Translations under genes and position numbers: made by a program
The notes under the pieces: generated by a model
The model's input: only the letters and a program-made list of their open reading frames with translations
Told to the model about the DNA's origin: nothing
The model's database searches: none
From: an uncultured Bacteroidota bacterium
GTDB taxonomy: Bacteria > Bacteroidota > Bacteroidia > UKL13-3
Direction: 5' to 3'
Length of the DNA: 64,000 bases
Assembly: GCA_903850915.1 (NCBI GenBank)
Contig: CAINMV010000018.1
Coordinates: 1 to 64,000, forward strand
In this document: one piece after another, positions 55,402-61,751 of the stretch
How the letters are laid out: the number at the start of each line of letters is the position of its first letter
Position numbering within the stretch: the stretch's first letter is position 1

Positions 55402-55482
55402 AAACTAAAAAAAAATAACTTAACTTCGTAAAATCAAGAAACAATATCTAACAATAAGTCCACTTTAGTTTGACTACATACA

Positions 55483-56445
55483 ATGCTATCAAGCGTAAAC
55501 AATACACCCGTTTATCCTATATCATTAGGTGGAGCAGGGCTTGGGTCGTGTGAGGAAAAGGTTTTCTTTAGTAAACCGGTTAGCGACCATACCGCTATCG
55601 AAACCGTGCTATTTGCCCTGGAGAACAAGATCAATCTTATTGACACCTCTCCTTTTTATGGGAATAGCGAAAAGAAGATCGGGATAGCATTAAAGGAGTA
55701 TAATAACCGCCAATCAATAATTCTTTCTACAAAAGCGGGAACCCACCCGGTATATGGCGGATACTCGGCCGAAAAATTGCAGCGAAGCATAGATAGCAGC
55801 CTAAAGACCTTAAATACCGACTACCTGGACATTTTACATATTCACGACCCTGCGGCGAAAGATCTGGATGACCTATTGGGTAAGGGTGGAGCGATGGATG
55901 TGCTGCTGAGAATGAAGAAAGAAAAGATAATACTCAATATCGGCCTTGGCGTACGGGATCATGACCTGCATAGAAAATTTATGGCTTCGGGGTATGCCGA
56001 TGTTATTATGCCTTATATGGACTATAACCTGCTACGCACAAGTGCCGAGGGATTGTTGCAGGAAGCGTTGAAAAATGATGTGGGCGTAATGGTGGGATCG
56101 GCTTTATGCATGGGCTTGCTTTCAGGCAAAGATCCCGCCAAATGCGAAATCGTTCATTACGATATTGCTAAAGAAGGTATCCTGGAAAAGGCTACAGAAG
56201 TATATAACTGGTGTCTTGAAAATAGCATCGATATACTGTCGCTGAATTACAGATTTATACTCGACAACCCGGCAATAAATACAATTGTAATTGGGGCTGC
56301 TTCAAAGGATGATGTAGCCGCAAGCTTAAAAGCATATAAGGAACCGATTGACACGATAATACTGGAGTCTTTTAAAAGCAAGTTCATTTCACAAACAAAA
56401 TTGAGAAAGCAATATGGCAAAGCAGTTACTAAAATACAAAGATGA
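55483..56445 (+). CDS. aldo/keto reductase, L-galactose dehydrogenase-like
   Basis: 320-residue AKR most like the L-galactose dehydrogenase / D-threo-aldose 1-dehydrogenase branch, which oxidises an L-sugar at C1 with NAD(P) to its lactone. I recognise by eye the same order of blocks as in the plant enzyme: ISLGGAGLGS, INLIDTSPFYGNSEKKIG with Asp54 and Tyr59, LSTKAG with Lys84, YSAEKLQRSIDSSL, and DYLDILHIHDPA with the His of the tetrad. The start lies 15 bp after the IS right end, so the native promoter may be lost. The next gene begins 32 bp inside its 3' end. In context the substrate is probably L-galactose. D-arabinose or L-fucose remain possible. Confidence 0.85.
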   Translation: MLSSVNNTPVYPISLGGAGLGSCEEKVFFSKPVSDHTAIETVLFALENKINLIDTSPFYGNSEKKIGIALKEYNNRQSIILSTKAGTHPVYGGYSAEKLQRSIDSSLKTLNTDYLDILHIHDPAAKDLDDLLGKGGAMDVLLRMKKEKIILNIGLGVRDHDLHRKFMASGYADVIMPYMDYNLLRTSAEGLLQEALKNDVGVMVGSALCMGLLSGKDPAKCEIVHYDIAKEGILEKATEVYNWCLENSIDILSLNYRFILDNPAINTIVIGAASKDDVAASLKAYKEPIDTIILESFKSKFISQTKLRKQYGKAVTKIQR

Positions 56446-57988
56446 AGGAATTGTAAAATCATCGGGTGGTTTGATCCCGAAGGATGTTTATAAACTCATC
56501 CTTGATAATGTGCCATTGGTATGTGTAGACCTGGTAATCGTGCGCGACAATAAAGTGTTTCTCATTAAACGCCGGAACAAACCCTGCGAAGGAATTTACT
56601 GGGTACAGGGCGGGCGAATGTTTAAGAACGAAGACATAGAAGAATGCGGCATTAAGAAGACAGCCGCCGAATTAAATATTCCGGCAGACAAGATCAGGAT
56701 CACTAAATACCTGGGCACATTCTCCAGCGAATTTAATGACTCGGAGCAGGGCAGCGCCTCGCATACCGTGAACATTACTTTTCAGGCAGAAATAGACGAC
56801 ATCCCGTTGACCTTCGACGCCGACCATTCAGACGGCAAATGGTTTGACATAAACGGCTCCCTTCCTTCAGAATTGGAAGGGCAGTATACCCATCACCCCT
56901 ATGTAACCGGACTGCTCAAAATCATAGAGCCGCAAAGAAGAATGGTGACGGATAAGATCAAAGTGCTGGTAACAGGTGCCGCCGGATTTATTGGTTCTCA
57001 CCTGGGAAAACGCCTTAAGAGCGAGGGGTACTATGTAGTAGGGGCTGATTGGGTAGCACCCGAATTTATGGAGCCAAATGATTTCTGCCATGAGTTTCTG
57101 AATGTGGATCTGCGTGTAATGCGCAATTGCCTGAAAGCATGTGAAGAGGTGGACTGGGTGTTCAATCTTGCTGCAGATATGGGCGGCATGGGCTTTATTC
57201 AAAGCAACCATAGCAGGATAGGGTACAACAATACAATGATCAGCTTAAATGTGCTTGAAGCTGCAAGAAGCAAGGGTGTAACACGGTTCTTTTATTCATC
57301 GAGCGCCTGTGTATATCCGCTGCACAATCAGAACGACTCTGACAATACTATAGGCCTGAAAGAGGAATCTGCATGGCCGGCATATCCGCAGGATATTTAT
57401 GGCCTCGAAAAGTTGTATGCCGAAGAGATGGCAACAAAGTATGCTGAAGAGTTTCCTGAGTTGCAGGTTCGCATTGGCCGCTTCCATGGAATTTATGGGG
57501 AGTATGGCACATGGAAGGGCGGCAGAGAAAAGGTACCGGCCGCTTTTTGCCGCAAAGCAGCAACCTCTGAGCATCTATTTGAATTGTGGGGCGATGGGCA
57601 TCAAAAACGCTCTTTTTGCTACATCGATGATTGCGTGGAGGCTGTGATACGCATCATGAAGTCGGACTATAGCAAGCCGCTCAATATTGGTTCTGAAGAA
57701 ATGATCTCGATGAATGATTTTGCCAGGCTGGTGATGAAGATAGCGGGGAAAGACCTTGCTCTTAAAAATATTAAAGGGCCGGAAGGCGTGCGGGGCAGGA
57801 ACTCCGATAATGACCTGATTGAAAAAGTGCTGGGATGGAAACCGTCCATTCCGCTGGAAACAGGCATAAGAAAAACATACGACTGGATCAGTGCGCAGGT
57901 TCAGGCGGAAAAACTGAGTGGACTAAACACTTCTCTTTACAGCGAATCAACGGTGGTGGCCACCGAAGCCTCAGACATAAATGATTAA
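56414..57988 (+). CDS. Nudix::GDP-mannose 3,5-epimerase fusion
   Basis: 524-residue two-domain protein. Residues about 20-170 are a Nudix fold resembling GDP-mannose mannosyl hydrolase: LVCVDLVIV with Asp39, IYWVQGGRMF with Arg68, the atypical box KKTAAEL, and FDADHSDGKWF with His138 aligned to the catalytic His of that enzyme. Residues about 182-495 are an SDR epimerase nearly block-for-block like plant GDP-mannose 3,5-epimerase: TGAAGFIGSH, NLAADMGGMGFIQSNHS, SSSACVYP with Cys299, YGLEK with Tyr329 and Lys333, GTWKGGREK with Lys373, GPEGVRGRNSDN. All plant catalytic residues are matched. The epimerase should make GDP-L-galactose. I infer the fused Nudix domain then releases L-galactose and GDP. 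Confidence 0.88.
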   Translation: MAKQLLKYKDEGIVKSSGGLIPKDVYKLILDNVPLVCVDLVIVRDNKVFLIKRRNKPCEGIYWVQGGRMFKNEDIEECGIKKTAAELNIPADKIRITKYLGTFSSEFNDSEQGSASHTVNITFQAEIDDIPLTFDADHSDGKWFDINGSLPSELEGQYTHHPYVTGLLKIIEPQRRMVTDKIKVLVTGAAGFIGSHLGKRLKSEGYYVVGADWVAPEFMEPNDFCHEFLNVDLRVMRNCLKACEEVDWVFNLAADMGGMGFIQSNHSRIGYNNTMISLNVLEAARSKGVTRFFYSSSACVYPLHNQNDSDNTIGLKEESAWPAYPQDIYGLEKLYAEEMATKYAEEFPELQVRIGRFHGIYGEYGTWKGGREKVPAAFCRKAATSEHLFELWGDGHQKRSFCYIDDCVEAVIRIMKSDYSKPLNIGSEEMISMNDFARLVMKIAGKDLALKNIKGPEGVRGRNSDNDLIEKVLGWKPSIPLETGIRKTYDWISAQVQAEKLSGLNTSLYSESTVVATEASDIND

Positions 57989-59327
57989 AGAAGAAAATTA
58001 TAAATGGGAAAACTGGGCGGGCAATCACTCATGCATTGCTGCAAACTATTTCGAGCCTGAAACGGCTGATCAGATAGCTGATATTATTGGCTATGCTGTC
58101 AGCAACCGGCTAAAGGTTCGGGTAGTAGGTTCAGGCCATTCGTTTACGCCCCTTGCATTGAGCAATGAAGTATTGGTTTCGCTCAAACACCATGGGAAGC
58201 TGGTATCCATTGAAAACAACTTTGTAACGTGTCAGGGCGGAATGTTGCTGCATGAGCTGTACACGATCTTGCAGGAGAACAAACTGTCTCTTGCGAATTT
58301 TGGCGTCATCAACAAACAAACCGTTGCAGGGGCAATTGCCACGGGCACCCACGGCAGCGGACTAACGCATAAAAGCCTGTCGTCTCTGATACACACCATG
58401 AAGATAATGACCTCTTCAGGCAGTATCATTGAAATCGATGAAAACACCGTTATACATACCAACAACAAGGAGTTTAATTTGCTCAATGCAGCTGCTATTT
58501 CTCTTGGCTTGTTAGGCATCGTTTTAGAGGTTACGTTTAAATGTGAGCCGCTGTTCTTTCTGCAATCAGAGGAGCATGTTATTAGTTTCGATGAGTACCT
58601 TGATTCGATGGATGATGATGCGCGGCGTTATGAGTATTTTAAAGCCTGGTGGTTTCCGCATACCGACAAAGTCTACGTATACAAAACCGGGCGAATAGCG
58701 GAGGGCTTTGGAGGCCGGGGCAAATATGAGCAGTACACTGCGGAGCAGCGGTCGCTCGATCTTGAGATAGATAAAGTAACCGCTCCCATGTTCATAGACA
58801 GCAATGACGACGCTACATTGATCCCTGAAATAAACAGACACTGCGTGGAACGCTTTTTCACACCACGGGTGAGGCTGGGCAGCAGTTTTGAAATTTTGGT
58901 GCATGATGAAACAGTGCCCATGATCGTTTCGGAGTATGGACTATCTATGGAAAATGACATTCACAAAAAGGCGCTGCGGGCGTTTAGGGACACTTTGGAG
59001 CGTTCAACGATCAAAGCTCATTTCCCGGTGGACCTTAGATATGCAGGTGCAGAACGTGCCTGGCTCAGTCCTTCTTACAATCGGGATACATTTTATATAG
59101 GCATGTGTGTGCGTGAGTACAAAAAGAAGGAAATTCCCGCTTCAATGAAGTTGTTCTTTGATGTAATGCGCAACTACGATGCCCGGCTCAATTGGGGCAA
59201 GCTTTCTGATTCAACAAGGGGGGAGTTGAAAATTACGTATCTTATGCTGGATGATTTCAACGGAATCAGGCGTTTTTTGGATCCCCATGACATTTTTCAA
59301 AATGATTACTTAAAGAGCATTTTATAA
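57981..59327 (+). CDS. sugar-1,4-lactone oxidase (GULO/ALO/GalLDH-like, FAD)
   Basis: 448-residue VAO-family flavoprotein like L-gulono- and L-galactono-1,4-lactone oxidases, which make L-ascorbate from the lactone. The N-terminal FAD domain has RVVGSGHSFTPLA, where His53 is positioned like the histidine that covalently holds FAD in this family, and ATGTHGSG (121-127). The C-terminal substrate domain ends with a form of the HWxK motif, here NWGK (404-407) with Asn in place of His, and RFLDPHDIFQNDYL. It overlaps the fusion gene by 8 bp and shares one base (TAATG) with the next gene. No signal peptide is seen, so it is likely cytosolic. Alternatives are D-arabinono-lactone or alditol oxidase activity. 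Confidence 0.87.
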   Translation: MIKEENYKWENWAGNHSCIAANYFEPETADQIADIIGYAVSNRLKVRVVGSGHSFTPLALSNEVLVSLKHHGKLVSIENNFVTCQGGMLLHELYTILQENKLSLANFGVINKQTVAGAIATGTHGSGLTHKSLSSLIHTMKIMTSSGSIIEIDENTVIHTNNKEFNLLNAAAISLGLLGIVLEVTFKCEPLFFLQSEEHVISFDEYLDSMDDDARRYEYFKAWWFPHTDKVYVYKTGRIAEGFGGRGKYEQYTAEQRSLDLEIDKVTAPMFIDSNDDATLIPEINRHCVERFFTPRVRLGSSFEILVHDETVPMIVSEYGLSMENDIHKKALRAFRDTLERSTIKAHFPVDLRYAGAERAWLSPSYNRDTFYIGMCVREYKKKEIPASMKLFFDVMRNYDARLNWGKLSDSTRGELKITYLMLDDFNGIRRFLDPHDIFQNDYLKSIL

Positions 59328-59849
59328 TGAGCGCAAGCAGCCTGATGAGGCGATTCAGGGGAGAGATACTGCGATCGAAAAAAATGGTTAATGATGATGA
59401 AAGCAAAATTCTTGATTTTCATGAAATGGAGCTTTTTGAAGAATTTTCAGCAGATGCCATTGTGAAACTTAAAAGCTTCCTGACTGAAAAAACGTTTATG
59501 GCGAACGACTATATTTTCAGGATGGGCGAGGTGAATAATGAAATATATTTCATTCGAAATGGCAATGTAAAAATGGTGTTACCGGTGGGTGATAGCAAAA
59601 ACCTGCATCTGGTCTCGATTGGCAAAGGTGGCATTTTTGGCGAGATGACATTCGTTGATAAAAAGAAGCGCTCTGCCGATGCCGTTGCCATCGAAACTGA
59701 GTTTGTATATCTTATCGCCCGAAAAATTTGAGGAAATTACAGCTATATACCCTGAAATAGCAGGGGAATTCTATCAACAATTAGTGCTCCTGACGATCAA
59801 CCGATTGAGGGAAAGCAATGTAACGTTGAAGGTATTGAGGGAAAATTAA
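59327..59849 (+). pseudogene. cyclic-nucleotide-binding domain protein, frameshifted
   Basis: The first frame (59327-59731) gives a cNMP-binding beta-roll: FLTEKTFMANDYIFRMGEVNNEIYFIRNGNVKMV, GKGGIFGEMTFVDKKKRSADAVA, EFVYL. It then runs out of frame at 59711-59716. The continuation SPEKFEEITAIYPEIAGEFYQQLVLLTINRLRESN is in the +1 frame and ends at 59849. Skipping one base at CTTATCG restores one protein of about 173 residues. There is no DNA-binding helix-turn-helix. Either a recent one-base insertion, a sequencing error or a +1 frameshift site. It is the last gene of the sugar operon and may be its second-messenger-linked partner. Confidence 0.75.
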
Positions 59850-59876
59850 AAACCAACCGGGTTTTTGATTTTTTTA
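59848..59876 (+). terminator. terminator closing the sugar-lactone operon
   Basis: AAAAACC (59848-59854), loop AACCG, GGTTTTT (59860-59866), then a T-rich run. It overlaps the stop of the cNMP gene. The 178 bases from 59877 to 60054 hold nothing that I recognise. They include a short GC-richer patch with no convincing gene. Confidence 0.65.
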
Positions 59877-60054
59877 CCAATGTTGAATTTCAAGGCACAA
59901 ATTTACTTGAAAGTTTGCCGCTTATATCCAGTACAATGCATAAGCAATCATTGCTCCTGCACCCCGGCCAGCGCGGTGTTAAAGCTCCTGATCTGGAGTA
60001 TTGTTTTTCTGAAATCTGCAAGAAGCCGCGTTATCAAAGTAATAAAATAAAAAC

Positions 60055-60360
60055 TTACTTTGATTTACTAGGTGTAGACGTTTTTTTAGGTTCGGTGCTC
60101 GTTGCTTTCTCTGTTGTTTTCGGTTTTTCGTTCGATTTGGTTCCTGTCTCATCAGGCTTGCATACCTTACATGCTGTATAGCCTGCTTTTTTAGCTTCTG
60201 TAATAGTCATTCCTGTTTTGCCTGTACCAGCCACAGTACAGTTTTTCATGTGGTATTTTTTCCCAGTTTCTTGAACGTAAACAGTTTGTGAAAATGTTTT
60301 TGTGGCAATGAAGAACAAAAATGTGACAATGCAAACAATAGTTTTGATACTTAATTTCAT
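60055..60360 (-). CDS. small exported protein with an Ada-type zinc-binding-like motif
   Basis: 101 residues with a signal peptide (KTIVCIVTFLFFIATKTFS). The mature N-terminus VYVQETGKKYHMKNCTVAGTGKTGMTITEAKKAGYTACKVCKP carries the H-x3-C...C-x2-C spacing seen in Ada metal-binding domains and in secreted nucleases that carry them. The C-terminal 35 residues are a Lys/Thr/Pro-rich tail. It probably binds zinc, possibly DNA, outside the cytoplasm. It is the first native-looking gene after the island. Confidence 0.7.
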   Translation of the reverse strand: MKLSIKTIVCIVTFLFFIATKTFSQTVYVQETGKKYHMKNCTVAGTGKTGMTITEAKKAGYTACKVCKPDETGTKSNEKPKTTEKATSTEPKKTSTPSKSK

Positions 60361-60517
60361 GGATTTGTAGATTGATTATTTTTTCTCAAATATATCGCGT
60401 AGGAAAACTTTTATAGTGAAACAGATGTTAATTTTTATGAAATGTAATATTTAATCTTAAAGTGTAGTTAAATTTTTATGAGCCGATGCAAAATAATTAC
60501 GAATAATATGATTTTGA

Positions 60518-60988
60518 CTAATGCACAATTTTATTGGCACAATAACTACTTGCAAATGCATCGGGTTTAGCTTTAAAAACGAAACCCATGCTTAAAATAT
60601 AGCCCATGGCCTCACTTAAAGCCGTATTCGATTTAAAACTTGGGTTTGTATTTATATCTGCATGTACCTCTAAATCTATATGGTATTTATCCAATAAGTC
60701 GCAAAGCTGATAAGCCACTTCAATCGACTTAGAAACTTCAATGAGCATGCGCTCTTTAATGCCCATTTTTTGTTTAGAATTGTCGGATCGGATATACATA
60801 AATCCACCACGTTTTTCTCTAAGAAAAACAATCACCGTAGCAAATTCAATATTAGTACCATAAACTTGGGAGTCAGTCCCAATGCACACTTTGAGCTTAT
60901 TCCCAATTTCTTTTTCACGCTGAAGCGTGAGTTCAACTTCACGTATTATGGACTTATTTAGCTGTTCGCCGTTTAATTTACGCCACAT
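60518..60988 (-). CDS. YkuK-like RNase H-fold protein (DUF458)
   Basis: 156 residues with the RNase H-like pattern of the DUF458/YkuK family: LKVCIGTDSQVYGTNIEFATVIVFL (about 33-57), SIEVAYQLCDLLDKYHIDLEVHADINTNPSFKSNTALSEAMGYIL and FKAKPDAFASSYCANKI. The Asp residues in GTDSQ and HADIN and in KPDAF could form a metal site, but nuclease activity is not established for the family. Monocistronic by position. Confidence 0.85.
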   Translation of the reverse strand: MWRKLNGEQLNKSIIREVELTLQREKEIGNKLKVCIGTDSQVYGTNIEFATVIVFLREKRGGFMYIRSDNSKQKMGIKERMLIEVSKSIEVAYQLCDLLDKYHIDLEVHADINTNPSFKSNTALSEAMGYILSMGFVFKAKPDAFASSYCANKIVH

Positions 60989-61103
60989 TATGCACTAAAG
61001 TTATTAAAGCTAAATGCAAGTTAGCATGGCTTTGAGGCAAATGGGAATTATTTATAAACAATGATGTTTATAAGACGAATTATAAAAGGCAAAACGGCGA
61101 TAT

Positions 61104-61673
61104 TTATAAATGACAATAGGAAAGCCAATTTTTTAATAACGGCAATCCATATTGGGTTAAAATTGCTTCAGGATGAAATTGCACGCCCCACATTGGCAAT
61201 GTTTTATGCGCTAAAGCCATTATTTCATGATTCTTACTTTCGGCAATGCATTTCAAGGGTGTATTTTCTATTTCAGTAATTACTAATGAGTGGTACCGAC
61301 ATACATTAAATGATGCTGGTATTTCTTTAAATAATAGATGTTGCGTATGCTTTATCAAACTTACTTTGCCATGCATGGGTTGTTCGGCTTTAACTAGGGT
61401 GCCACCAAAATAGCTGCCAATAGCTTGGTGTCCAAGGCACACGCCCATAGTTGGTATTTTGTTTGTAGCACAATAGGCTACCATATGCATTAAACATCCC
61501 GATTCTTGTGGCGTTTTTGGACCAGGAGATAATACAACATGGGTAAATTCAAGCCCAACAATATCATCGATAGCATCGGTGTTCTCTCTAACAATTACCT
61601 CTTCATGGCATTGTTGCAAATAATCCTTTAGGATAAAAGAAAAGGAGTCGTAATTATCAAGCAAAAGTATCAT
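61104..61673 (-). CDS. pabA: anthranilate/aminodeoxychorismate synthase glutaminase component
   Basis: Class I glutamine amidotransferase of 189 residues that supplies ammonia to chorismate-using synthases. It has DNYDSFSFILKDYL, VVLSPGPKTP, the nucleophile Cys in MGVCLGHQAIG and the His-Glu pair in WGVQFHPEAI. No trpE or pabB neighbour is visible, so assignment to folate (pabA) or tryptophan (trpG) synthesis is not certain; in many bacteria one protein serves both. Confidence 0.9.
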   Translation of the reverse strand: MILLLDNYDSFSFILKDYLQQCHEEVIVRENTDAIDDIVGLEFTHVVLSPGPKTPQESGCLMHMVAYCATNKIPTMGVCLGHQAIGSYFGGTLVKAEQPMHGKVSLIKHTQHLLFKEIPASFNVCRYHSLVITEIENTPLKCIAESKNHEIMALAHKTLPMWGVQFHPEAILTQYGLPLLKNWLSYCHL

Positions 61674-61751
61674 TGATATTCCAATAACGATAATACCTAT
61701 TATTAATAATGTTTGTATAGGCGAAGTTTAAAAAAGCAATGAGGTAAAACA

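Larger units (their letters stand above)
53976..55467 (+). mobile_element. IS3-family insertion sequence
   Basis: About 1,492 bp, bounded by 11-bp terminal inverted repeats TAAAGTGGACT (53976-53986) and AGTCCACTTTA (55457-55467). It holds a two-frame transposase with a DDE centre. No clear target-site duplication is visible: sequences flanking the repeats differ, which fits a deletion or recombination after insertion. It truncates a DUF3871 gene on the left. Its right end is 15 bp from the start of the aldo/keto reductase operon. Confidence 0.9.

Noticed and set aside
53976-55467. A target-site duplication of the IS3 element
   Set aside because: The bases next to the two inverted repeats do not match, so no duplication can be claimed.
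59865-60181. Two small + strand open frames after the operon terminator
   Set aside because: No recognisable motif. They overlap the opposite-strand exported gene and look like chance frames.
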